From: Gammaproteobacteria bacterium RIFCSPLOWO2_02_FULL_56_15
GTDB lineage: Bacteria; Pseudomonadota; Gammaproteobacteria; Eutrophobiales; Eutrophobiaceae
Direction: 5' to 3'
DNA: 12,969 nucleotides
NCBI GenBank assembly: GCA_001801825.1
Contig: MGYR01000204.1
Coordinates: forward strand, 1 to 12,969
Shown here: positions 1 through 6,624 of the stretch, piece after piece
How positions within the stretch are numbered: the first letter of the stretch is position 1
Layout: every line of letters begins with the position of its first letter
Notes under the pieces: generated by a model
What the model saw: the letters and a program-made list of their open reading frames with translations, nothing else
The model's database searches: none
Told to the model about the DNA's origin: nothing
Program-made: the position numbers and the translations under genes

Positions 1-1125
1 TGGTTTGCGGGAGAAGGGATTACGGGTCGTGCGGATGACCTCCTCGTTCGTGACCTTCACTCCTTTCAGGTTCTCACGCAGGGTCTTGCCGGTCACAGTC
101 ATGACCTCCAGATCTAGCAATTCCACCAGTTGTGCGAGGATGGCGCGGGCCCCGCCGGCGGCCTCGAATTCCTCGATGGTATTCTCCCCGTTTGGCCGCA
201 CGGCGGAGAGCACCGGGATCTTGCGGGACAGGTCCTCGAACAGCTTGAAGACATCCAGATCCAGCCCGGTTTCCACGGCTGTGGCTTGCAGGTGTTTGAC
301 GGCGTTGATCGAACCCGATACCGCCAGCACTGCGGCGGCGGCATTATGGAAGGCACCCGGGGTCAGTATCGCGCGGGGCCGCAGGTCTTCCAGCACCATC
401 TGGACGATACGCCTTGCGGCGGCGCGTGCATCCTCGAACATCTTCGGGCTGTTAGCCAGCACCGGGGCGCTGCCTGGCAGGGCCATGCCGATGGCCTCGC
501 AGACCACGTGCATGGTGTTGGCGGTGGCCATACCCTGGCAGACCCCGGGACCGCGGATCGCGTTATCGCACATCCCTTTGAGCTTCTCCTTGGGTAGTTT
601 GCCCATCATTGTGTGGGTGGCGCCGAGGAAGACATCCTCGATATCCACGTGCTTCCCCTCGTAGGTGCCGGCGGGCTGATAGCCGCAGACCACGATGATG
701 GTGGGGAGGTTAAAACGGCCGGCCGCCATCATGTGGGCGGGAGGGGTTTTGTCGCAGGAGGTGAGGCAGATCATCCCGTCGAGCTGGGCGCCTTCCACCG
801 CGATCTCCATATCATTGACGATGAGATCCCGGGCGGAGAGGATATAACCGACACTGCCAGCGCTGACGATGAAATCGCTGGGCGCCGTGGTGCGGATTTC
901 GAAGGGCAGGCCGCCGGCCGCCTTGACGGCCTCCTTCACCACCTTCGCGATGCCGTCGAGGTGGCTGAAGCAGATGGCGAGTTCCGAGGAACTGTTGACC
1001 ACGGCGATCTTGGGTTTTTCCATGTCCTCGTCCGTGAGGCCGAGCGCCGTCCACTGGGCCCGGCGGGTGGCCCAGCGCGGGGTGCCTGGCTCGAAATTAC
1101 TGCGTAATATGACCTTCTTGATCAT
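1..1125 (-). CDS. IlvD/Edd-family dehydratase, copy 1 (3' end cut by window edge)
   Basis: This is the N-terminal 375 residues of a [2Fe-2S] or [4Fe-4S] dehydratase of the dihydroxy-acid / sugar-acid family; full members are usually about 560-610 residues. These cytosolic enzymes remove water from a 2,3-dihydroxy acid or aldonate to give a 2-keto acid. The three expected cluster cysteines are visible: C52 (ELAICFSH), C124 (TSCDK) and C196 (GVCQGMATANTM). Likely Mg-site residues are D84 (in APSDF), D125 and K126 (the lysine that is carbamylated in characterised relatives). The later block GSINAVKHL (271-279) also fits the family. The start is the ATG at 1125-1123, preceded by a strong GGGAGG six bases upstream. 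Several motifs differ from housekeeping IlvD (APSDF where VSDG is usual, SIN where STN is usual), so I favour a catabolic sugar-acid or hydroxy-acid enzyme over branched-chain amino acid synthesis. It lies downstream of, and in the same direction as, the LysR gene, with a palindrome between them. Confidence 0.9.
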   Translation of the reverse strand, partial: MIKKVILRSNFEPGTPRWATRRAQWTALGLTDEDMEKPKIAVVNSSSELAICFSHLDGIAKVVKEAVKAAGGLPFEIRTTAPSDFIVSAGSVGYILSARDLIVNDMEIAVEGAQLDGMICLTSCDKTPPAHMMAAGRFNLPTIIVVCGYQPAGTYEGKHVDIEDVFLGATHTMMGKLPKEKLKGMCDNAIRGPGVCQGMATANTMHVVCEAIGMALPGSAPVLANSPKMFEDARAAARRIVQMVLEDLRPRAILTPGAFHNAAAAVLAVSGSINAVKHLQATAVETGLDLDVFKLFEDLSRKIPVLSAVRPNGENTIEEFEAAGGARAILAQLVELLDLEVMTVTGKTLRENLKGVKVTNEEVIRTTRNPFSRKP

Positions 1126-1131
1126 GTAAGT

Positions 1132-1137
1132 CCTCCC
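1132..1137 (-). promoter_or_regulatory. Ribosome binding site of dehydratase 1
   Basis: On the minus strand this reads GGGAGG and sits six bases before the ATG at 1125. It fixes the start of a gene whose other end is outside the window. Confidence 0.75.
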
Positions 1138-1175
1138 TTTACCACGGCATGCAATGCGATATTGAGTAAATCTGT

Positions 1176-1181
1176 TTTATA
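1176..1181 (-). promoter_or_regulatory. Possible -10 element for dehydratase 1
   Basis: The minus strand reads TATAAA here, about 50 bases before the start codon. No recognisable -35 hexamer lies 16-18 bases further upstream. That would fit a promoter depending on an activator bound at the palindrome centred on 1221, roughly 50 bases upstream of the implied transcription start. Assigned by eye only. Confidence 0.3.
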
Positions 1182-1215
1182 GCGACGGCCCGACTTGCAC
1201 CGGATCAGCACTTGG

Positions 1216-1226
1216 TTACAGTGTAA
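1216..1226. promoter_or_regulatory. Palindrome TTACAGTGTAA, candidate operator (site 1)
   Basis: A perfect 5-1-5 dyad, TTACA-G-TGTAA, lies in the 204-bp gap between the LysR stop and the dehydratase 1 start, about 90 bases upstream of that start. It matches the form YTRCA-N-TGYAR also found upstream of both TonB receptors. A weaker match, ATGCA-A-TGCGA, lies at 1149-1159, closer to the start. The binding protein is unknown; the neighbouring LysR regulator is the only candidate in the window. Confidence 0.4.
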
Positions 1227-1286
1227 ACAGTGATCATCAGGGAAAGAACACCTGAGCAAGTGCGATCAGCTTTCTCGATTCATTAG

Positions 1287-1307
1287 CAGGTTATGGACTG
1301 AAACCTG
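1287..1307. terminator. Weak hairpin after the LysR gene
   Basis: CAGGTT (1287-1292) and AACCTG (1302-1307) form a 6-bp stem with a 9-base loop just downstream of the LysR stop. There is no T-run on the minus strand after it, so a terminator role is only tentative. Confidence 0.2.
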
Positions 1308-1329
1308 GTAAGTGGTATCTTCAGCGCAG

Positions 1330-2244
1330 TCAGTCCAGTCTGTCAGCCCGACTTTCCCACGGTGGGATGGGCTGCATGCGGGACTGCAAGAAACTGACCA
1401 GCAGGTGAACCGGCGCTTTGTGCATCTTGATATTGGGCACCAGGGCTTTCAGCCAGAGGCTTTGCAGCGGATAATCCTCCATCACGCTGAGCAGCCTGCC
1501 GGTCTGCAGGTCTGGATCCGCCAGGTAGTGGGGCAGGACCGCCACACCGATGCCGAGGCGCGCGGCCTCCAGCAGGATCCTGCTGTCATTCGCATGCAGC
1601 CGGGAATGGATCGCGACAGTCAATGGACCACGCGGGCCATCGAAGGTCCAGGACTGGCCGAGCAGAATGGAAGTCAGGCAATCGTGGTCCACCAGGTCCC
1701 GGGGCTGCCCCGGTACCCCCTTTTGTTTCACGTACTGGGGTGATGCACAAAGGATGAGCGGGTAGGGACAAAGCGGGATGTCAGCCACATTGGCATAGGA
1801 AGCCGGGGCGGCAGCCACCACCAAGTCATAGGCTTCCTCCATGGGATTCACGGTTCGGTCCAGCACCGCGATTTCCAGGCTGAGGCCCGGATGCTCGGCC
1901 TGGAATTCACAGAGCAGCCTGCCCAGGTACATGGAAGTGACGGTGGTGGGGGACTTGATCCGCAGGTGACCGCTGATCCCCGGCTGGGAACCGCCATCAC
2001 CCTGGATGATATCTTCCAGCTCGGTGATCAGGCGCTGATAGCGCGGCAGGATGTGGTCACCCGCATCGGTCAGTTTCAGTCCGCGGGTGGAGCGGTGAAA
2101 CAGCTTTTCCCCCATCTGTTTTTCCAGCCGGGTGATGCGTTTGGTGATGACGGAAGTAGCCACGCCGGTTTCCCGGGCTGCGGCGGAAAAGCTCCCCATC
2201 CTGGCTACCAGGATGAAGGCCTTGATGTTGTCAAGAGTATTCAT
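1330..2244 (-). CDS. LysR-type transcriptional regulator
   Basis: A 304-residue protein of normal LysR-family length. Residues 1-60 form the winged helix-turn-helix (GSFSAAARETGVATSVITKR at about 17-36, followed by the usual LEKQMGEKLFHRSTRGLKLT wing region). The rest, from about residue 90, is the periplasmic-binding-protein-like effector domain. Family members bind DNA as tetramers and usually respond to a substrate or intermediate of the pathway they control. The first ATG at 2244 gives the canonical N-terminus, although the upstream Shine-Dalgarno (GAGACAG) is weak. The gene diverges from TonB receptor 1 and lies upstream of dehydratase 1 in the same direction, which is the classical position of a local pathway regulator. 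The effector is not predictable. Control of the surrounding genes is inferred from position and from the shared dyads in the flanking intergenic regions. Confidence 0.93.
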   Translation of the reverse strand: MNTLDNIKAFILVARMGSFSAAARETGVATSVITKRITRLEKQMGEKLFHRSTRGLKLTDAGDHILPRYQRLITELEDIIQGDGGSQPGISGHLRIKSPTTVTSMYLGRLLCEFQAEHPGLSLEIAVLDRTVNPMEEAYDLVVAAAPASYANVADIPLCPYPLILCASPQYVKQKGVPGQPRDLVDHDCLTSILLGQSWTFDGPRGPLTVAIHSRLHANDSRILLEAARLGIGVAVLPHYLADPDLQTGRLLSVMEDYPLQSLWLKALVPNIKMHKAPVHLLVSFLQSRMQPIPPWESRADRLD

Positions 2245-2350
2245 ACCATCTGTCTCGTTTTGAGAAAGCTGTTAATCATTATTGTAGCGTTCTCTGCCCC
2301 CCCTGACGTAGCTATTATTGCACTCCTGTGGTAAGAATTGTCGTTAGCTG

Positions 2351-2361
2351 TTGCATTGCAG
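2351..2361. promoter_or_regulatory. Dyad TTGCATTGCAG, candidate operator (site 2)
   Basis: TTGCA-T-TGCAG matches the YTRCA-N-TGYAR form; 4 of the 5 arm pairs are complementary. It lies in the LysR / TonB receptor 1 divergent region, about 50 bases before the preferred GTG start of receptor 1. The longer context AGCTGTTGCA reappears, on the opposite strand, at site 3 in front of receptor 2. No convincing -35/-10 pair was identified in this 164-bp region. Confidence 0.35.
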
Positions 2362-2408
2362 GGGGATTTTCCGGCCTTTCGGGGATACAACAAAGAGGGG
2401 GAGTAGCA

Positions 2409-5009
2409 GTGAAAACATTTCAAACTTTAAGCAAAATTTTCCATAACAGGGTTTTGGCGAGCCCCAGCGGTTCGGGGGGTAATCTGAAATCCGTGGTGAT
2501 CGCCACCTCAATAGCTGTTTTTCTGGTGCTGACTGCACCGATACCAGTCCAGGCGCAGGGCGCCCTTGAGGAAATCGTCGTCACGGCGAGATTCCGGGAG
2601 GAGAATCTGCAAAGCACACCACTGGCCATTACCGCCGTCACCGGTGAGTCTCTGGAAGCGCGCAGCGCTTTGAGCACGCTCGACCTTGACGCCTTCGTAC
2701 CGAATGCGGTGATCGCACCGCTCGGCGCCGGTTGGGGTTCCACCGCCGCCGCCTTCGTGCGCGGCATTGGCCTCGGCGATAACTCGCTGTCCTTCGAACC
2801 GGGTGTCCCCATCTACATCGATGATGTCTATCATGGCCGCCCGCAGGGCGCCGTCCTAGACCTGCTCGATCTCGAGCGCGTCGAAGTGCTGCGCGGACCG
2901 CAGGGCACCCTGTTCGGCAAGAACACCCTGGGTGGTGCGGTACGCATGATCTCCAGAAAACCCCAAGGGGATAACACCGGCTACATCGATGTGGGTATTG
3001 GGGAACGTGACAAACTGACCTTGCGTGGTTCCTACGACTTTGCCATCGTACCAGACCAGTTGTTCGTACGTATCGCCGCCTCCAGCAAGCGCCAGGACGG
3101 CTACTTTGATATCCTGGATTACGAGTGCGTGAATGGCGCGGGCTCGCTCGGTCTGGGTGGTCCGGGTATCGCTGCCGGTGTATTCAATCCGGCCACACCC
3201 TTCACCACAGCCTTGACCACACATCCGGCGGTAGGCGGGATCCGGCTGGGTAGCGTCACCGGCAACACGGACTCCCGTGGCTGTGTCGTCGATCACCTGG
3301 GTGGCGAGAATGTACAGTCAGGACGTGTCGCAATGCGCTTCATCGGCTCGGAGGCCTTCGAGGTCAACCTGATCGGTGATATCACTTATATGGACCAGGA
3401 AGGACCAGCAGACAAATACCACATTCAACTGCGGACCAGCACGACGCAAGCCTCCAACCTCGGGATACCGGGGTTTGTACAGGCGGGTGTGGATCAATGG
3501 AACTCGCGGGTAGCCATACCTGTTTTCGGGGCAGGCGGACAATACGATGGTCGATTCCAGACGGCGAATGGCTACACCGGGTATCATCGCTTTGGTATCG
3601 ATCCCCTGACCGGCCGGGATACACCGAACCTGCAGTTGCTGACCCATTGGGGCTTGCAGGGTACGGTCGACTGGGACCTGACGGAGGATATCCACCTGAA
3701 GTCGGTGACCTCCTATCGCGAGTTTGACAACTCCTTCGGCCGCGATTCCGACGGTACGCCCTTGCCACAGTTGTTCACCTGGGATACCAGCATCCATGAA
3801 CAGTTCACGCAGGAAGTCCAGTTGACCGGTATGGCCTGGGATGACCGCGTGGCCTGGACCGTGGGGGGATTCTATTACGATGCCTTCGACTCCAACGCCG
3901 GCTTCGTAACGACCTACCCCTATAACTCCACCTTCAGCGATCACCGGGATGTCCAGGACCTCAGCAACTGGGCTCTCTTCTTCCATCTCGATTGGCAGAT
4001 CAATGACAAGCTGAGTCTCTCGGGCGGTATCCGCTACACGGAAGATGAAAAAACAGCGAATATCTATCGCGTGACCGGCAATACTGCCCCTACCGGTGTG
4101 GGGCTGCCGCAATACGTCCTGATCCCGAATTCCGAGGTTGGGGTCACTTCGGAGGAATGGTCGCCCAAGGTCAGCCTGGATTACCAGTGGACCGATGACA
4201 TCATGACCTATGCCCAGTTCTCTACGGGTTTTCGGGGCGGTGGTTTTGCGCCGCGGCCAGCCAATGCGGGCCAGTTGAAGGCTTTTACTCCCGAATTCCT
4301 GGATAACTATGAGGTCGGTATCAAGACGGACTGGTTCGACCGGCGCCTGCGTTTGAACGGAACGGTGTACTACATGGAGAGCGCAGACAAGCAGCAACCG
4401 GCCCAGACCTGCAGTCCCTGTGCGCCGATCCCGGTGAACTTCTTCTCCACTGTGAACACGGGCGAATCGCGCAACTGGGGTGTGGAAGTAGAGGCGCAGG
4501 CCGAGCCGGTGGATGGACTCCGCATCGACGGTAGCCTAGGCTATCAAAACTACAAAGTCACTGACCAAGGGACGTCATTGGGTATCCTTATCTATGTGCC
4601 GGACACGACAGCGGACCAATCCATACGCGGAGACGTGATGTACTCCCCCCGGACCCCGGAATGGAACTGGGCCATCGGCGCGGAGTATGAGTATGCCGTG
4701 GGTGGCACCGGGTCGACCATTACCCCGCGACTCGACTTCAACTACCAGTCGACCATCTGGTTTGCCACCAACCCGGTGGCCGGTATCGTGAACGAAAGCG
4801 ATGGCCGTCAACCGGAATACATGCTGATGAATGGCAGAGTCACTTGGCGCTCGCCGGAGGATCGCTGGGCGGTGTCGCTGTACGCACTGAACCTGACCGA
4901 CGAGTATTACTACTGGGGCAAGTTGTCATTGCTGGCCAACTCCGGTCGTGAGCAGGGCAATCCTGCACCGCCGCGCGAGTTCGGCCTGAACGTGAGGTTC
5001 AACTTCTAG
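2409..5009 (+). CDS. TonB-dependent outer-membrane receptor 1
   Basis: An 866-residue receptor that would import a bound ligand across the outer membrane using TonB-ExbBD energy. I chose the GTG at 2409 because AGAGGGGGAG (2394-2403) precedes it; an upstream in-frame GTG at 2328 has no such site and would put 27 odd residues before the signal peptide. The order is: signal peptide with hydrophobic core around 29-43 and likely cleavage in PVQA-QG (near 49); TonB box EEIVVTA (54-60); plug domain about 65-185, including VEVLRGPQGTLFGKN (158-172); then a 22-strand-type barrel ending in phenylalanine (RFNF), as expected for BAM recognition. A cysteine pair, C240 and C292, brackets a loop insertion, and a CSPC motif is at 668-671. 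It resembles receptor 2 throughout, for example FGRDSDG and GFRGGGF. The subfamily is the one often labelled iron-complex receptor, but such labels do not fix the ligand, and the context suggests an organic substrate. A strong terminator follows at once. Confidence 0.93.
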   Translation: MKTFQTLSKIFHNRVLASPSGSGGNLKSVVIATSIAVFLVLTAPIPVQAQGALEEIVVTARFREENLQSTPLAITAVTGESLEARSALSTLDLDAFVPNAVIAPLGAGWGSTAAAFVRGIGLGDNSLSFEPGVPIYIDDVYHGRPQGAVLDLLDLERVEVLRGPQGTLFGKNTLGGAVRMISRKPQGDNTGYIDVGIGERDKLTLRGSYDFAIVPDQLFVRIAASSKRQDGYFDILDYECVNGAGSLGLGGPGIAAGVFNPATPFTTALTTHPAVGGIRLGSVTGNTDSRGCVVDHLGGENVQSGRVAMRFIGSEAFEVNLIGDITYMDQEGPADKYHIQLRTSTTQASNLGIPGFVQAGVDQWNSRVAIPVFGAGGQYDGRFQTANGYTGYHRFGIDPLTGRDTPNLQLLTHWGLQGTVDWDLTEDIHLKSVTSYREFDNSFGRDSDGTPLPQLFTWDTSIHEQFTQEVQLTGMAWDDRVAWTVGGFYYDAFDSNAGFVTTYPYNSTFSDHRDVQDLSNWALFFHLDWQINDKLSLSGGIRYTEDEKTANIYRVTGNTAPTGVGLPQYVLIPNSEVGVTSEEWSPKVSLDYQWTDDIMTYAQFSTGFRGGGFAPRPANAGQLKAFTPEFLDNYEVGIKTDWFDRRLRLNGTVYYMESADKQQPAQTCSPCAPIPVNFFSTVNTGESRNWGVEVEAQAEPVDGLRIDGSLGYQNYKVTDQGTSLGILIYVPDTTADQSIRGDVMYSPRTPEWNWAIGAEYEYAVGGTGSTITPRLDFNYQSTIWFATNPVAGIVNESDGRQPEYMLMNGRVTWRSPEDRWAVSLYALNLTDEYYYWGKLSLLANSGREQGNPAPPREFGLNVRFNF

Positions 5010-5037
5010 TAGACAACAATAAAGGAAATAAAGAGGC

Positions 5038-5087
5038 AATAAAGGGGCCGGAGTGATTTAAAATTAATCACTCCGGCCCCTTTATTT
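5038..5087. terminator. Strong, probably bidirectional, terminator after receptor 1
   Basis: A perfect 21-bp stem (5038-5058 with 5066-5086) has a 7-base AT-rich loop. The arm core is AAAGGGGCCGGAGTGATT, and the right arm runs into TTTATTT. A-rich bases on the left arm mirror the T-rich right side, so it could also stop transcription coming from the right. It begins 28 bases after the receptor stop. The core is nearly identical to the terminator after receptor 2. Confidence 0.88.
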
Positions 5088-5119
5088 CGGGGATCATCAA
5101 CAACAGGCTAGGAGACCTG

Positions 5120-6265
5120 ATGTCAGAGCCAGTAGACGGTTCGGTGAATAAAAATTTCCGTTTTTTTGACAACCGTCAGAAATATCTTTTGTTCATCAAT
5201 ACCTGCAGTGAAAAAGAGATCGCGGCACGACGTGTGGGTATGGAACTGGCGCATATACACCCCTCGCCCCCGGCAATCCGGGTATTTGATGCAGGGATGG
5301 GAGACGGTTCCGTCATAACGAGTGTCATGAGAGAGATGCACTGGCGATTTCCGACCATGCCTTTTTACTTTACCTGTAAGGAGATCAGCCTGGAAGACGT
5401 CCGGCTTTCCCTGTCGAAGATGGCAGACCGGTTCTACGAACATCCAGCGACAGTCCTCGTCGTCACCAATATGTACTATTCCGAGGCGCCCTGGTTGTCG
5501 CCCGGAAAAGTAGAAGCGGCCACCTCCCTGGTATGGAAAACAGTGGCCATGACCGGAACGACTTCTCATGATTTTGAAGAACAGTTGAATGATTTGAAAG
5601 AATTTCTCGTGGGTAACTGGCAGGCGAGGCACAGCCCAAAGACCGGGAACCCCATTTATGAACGACCGGTTGTGCTGGTAATTTATCGGGATGATTACCG
5701 CTTTCTGCTGGATGAGGTCATCCCACGTCAGGGAGCCGTCAAGAGTGACTATGATCTGGTCATTGCTTCGCAACCCTACCGGTTAAGGGTTTCTCCCGAG
5801 TTCAAGGCGAAAAAAATATTGGGACCGCTGACCCGTTCCCTGAGGAAAGGCGGCCGGTTATTGGGTATCCATTCCTATGGCAATGACCCGGGGCAGGAAA
5901 TCGTTCAAAGGATCTGGCCGGGTGACAACCCCTTCACCTCCGGCCGGCATGATATCTTGCGGGCCCTGAAAACTGAACTCGGTAAGGAGGCGAGGCGTTA
6001 CAATTTCAGCGCCTATGCGGATGCCAGGGCAATCTTCCGCTACGACATGCATACGCTTCCTTCAGAAATCACTTCGAGCATCGGCACTTCAACGCTGTTT
6101 GCCGCATGGAATGCAGTGGTTTATGTCGCGCAGATCGATGACCAGCGTCTGATTGAAGAAGGCCTCGGTAGTGAAAACCTGGGTATTACAAACGCAGTGC
6201 TCAAGAAATACGGGGGTTTGTGGTTCCAGGATGAATCCTACGTCATATCACGTAAGCGTGATTAA
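5120..6265 (+). CDS. Methyltransferase-like protein of unknown role
   Basis: A 381-residue soluble protein without signal peptide or membrane segment. The fold signals resemble a class I SAM-dependent methyltransferase: a glycine-rich motif I, VFDAGMGDGS (55-64); an acidic residue, E88, after the next hydrophobic strand (FYFTCKE); a motif-IV-like strand, YDLVIASQPYR (211-221); and LRKGGRLLGIHSYG (241-254), like the motif before the late strands. Between the third and fourth core strands there is an unusually long insertion, about residues 120-205. The N-terminus has FFDNRQKYLLF (15-25), which I do not recognise as a named family signature. The start ATG at 5120 follows AGGAGA (5110-5115). It sits between two paralogous TonB receptors but behind the terminator of the first, so it probably has its own promoter or depends on read-through. 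To my eye it is more AT-rich than its neighbours, which could mean a different origin. Methyl acceptor unknown; enzymatic activity is inferred from motifs only. Confidence 0.8.
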   Translation: MSEPVDGSVNKNFRFFDNRQKYLLFINTCSEKEIAARRVGMELAHIHPSPPAIRVFDAGMGDGSVITSVMREMHWRFPTMPFYFTCKEISLEDVRLSLSKMADRFYEHPATVLVVTNMYYSEAPWLSPGKVEAATSLVWKTVAMTGTTSHDFEEQLNDLKEFLVGNWQARHSPKTGNPIYERPVVLVIYRDDYRFLLDEVIPRQGAVKSDYDLVIASQPYRLRVSPEFKAKKILGPLTRSLRKGGRLLGIHSYGNDPGQEIVQRIWPGDNPFTSGRHDILRALKTELGKEARRYNFSAYADARAIFRYDMHTLPSEITSSIGTSTLFAAWNAVVYVAQIDDQRLIEEGLGSENLGITNAVLKKYGGLWFQDESYVISRKRD

Positions 6266-6292
6266 GGAACCTCAGATTAACTCGGAGGTTCC
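6266..6292 (+). terminator. Hairpin directly after the methyltransferase-like gene
   Basis: GGAACCTC (6266-6273) pairs with GAGGTTCC (6285-6292) across an 11-base loop, starting at the base after the stop codon. No T-run follows, so it may be a weak or Rho-assisted terminator or an mRNA-stabilising hairpin. Confidence 0.4.
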
Positions 6293-6324
6293 GTCCGGCA
6301 GGGATGTGCCAAAGTAGTAGAATC

Positions 6325-6338
6325 GTTACCGATGTAAC
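6325..6338. promoter_or_regulatory. Inverted repeat GTTAC-N4-GTAAC
   Basis: Perfect 5-bp arms around CGAT. The half-site resembles that of the 11-bp dyads, but the spacing differs by one base, so it may be a different operator or chance. It lies about 290 bases upstream of receptor 2. Confidence 0.25.
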
Positions 6339-6413
6339 CATGGGGCGCAGCGATTATGCGCTGTGGACAAGTTTCTCGTGCACTACAGGTCAAGATTTAC
6401 CCCGGTTGCTTTG

Positions 6414-6424
6414 TTACATTGCAA
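6414..6424. promoter_or_regulatory. Dyad TTACATTGCAA, candidate operator (site 3)
   Basis: TTACA-T-TGCAA is embedded in the 15-bp near-palindrome TGTTACATTGCAACA (6412-6426). It matches YTRCA-N-TGYAR and lies about 200 bases upstream of receptor 2. Its flank, read on the minus strand as AGCTGTTGCA, is the same as that of site 2. Confidence 0.4.
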
Positions 6425-6550
6425 CAGCTGTTTCTTCGCAGGAACAGTGATCGGTTGAAAAATCACCCGCCGTTATCATAGTCGTATGGAAATGAAGTCT
6501 CTGACAGGAATCCCTTCTGATAATCGCGAGCCATAATGGGCCGGTGGTCA

Positions 6551-6561
6551 CTACATTGTAG
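6551..6561. promoter_or_regulatory. Palindrome CTACATTGTAG, candidate operator (site 4)
   Basis: A perfect 5-1-5 dyad, CTACA-T-TGTAG, lies 64-74 bases upstream of the receptor 2 start, at a position comparable to site 2 in front of receptor 1. It shares the TACA-N-TGTA core with site 1. Confidence 0.38.
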
Positions 6562-6624
6562 ATCTGTCTTGAGTGAAACCTTGTGGTTTTGCCTTGGTAG
6601 AGCAGTCAACGGGGGGTAAATTAT

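Larger units (their letters stand above)
6293..6624. other. Gene-free leader region of TonB receptor 2
   Basis: Together with the preceding hairpin this is a 359-bp gap without a supported gene. It holds an inverted repeat GTTAC-CGAT-GTAAC (6325-6338), a small dyad CAGCG/CGCTG (6348-6363), and two copies of the YTRCA-N-TGYAR dyad (6414-6424 and 6551-6561). A decamer AACAGTGATC (6443-6452) also occurs at 1226-1235, next to site 1. The region is long for a simple promoter, so multi-site regulation or a long leader is plausible. I could not place a convincing -35/-10 pair. Confidence 0.5.

Noticed and set aside
5..664. Plus-strand open frame of 219 codons at the left edge
   Set aside because: It is serine- and arginine-rich shadow sequence; the minus strand there encodes the cysteine and CDK motifs of an IlvD/Edd enzyme without interruption.
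2328..2408. Upstream GTG start for TonB receptor 1
   Set aside because: No Shine-Dalgarno precedes it, it would add 27 residues before the signal peptide, and it would place the site 2 dyad inside the gene; the GTG at 2409 has a strong site.
3318..4397. Open frame of 359 codons antisense to TonB receptor 1
   Set aside because: It lies wholly inside the receptor barrel region, has no recognisable motifs, and its composition is that of a shadow frame.
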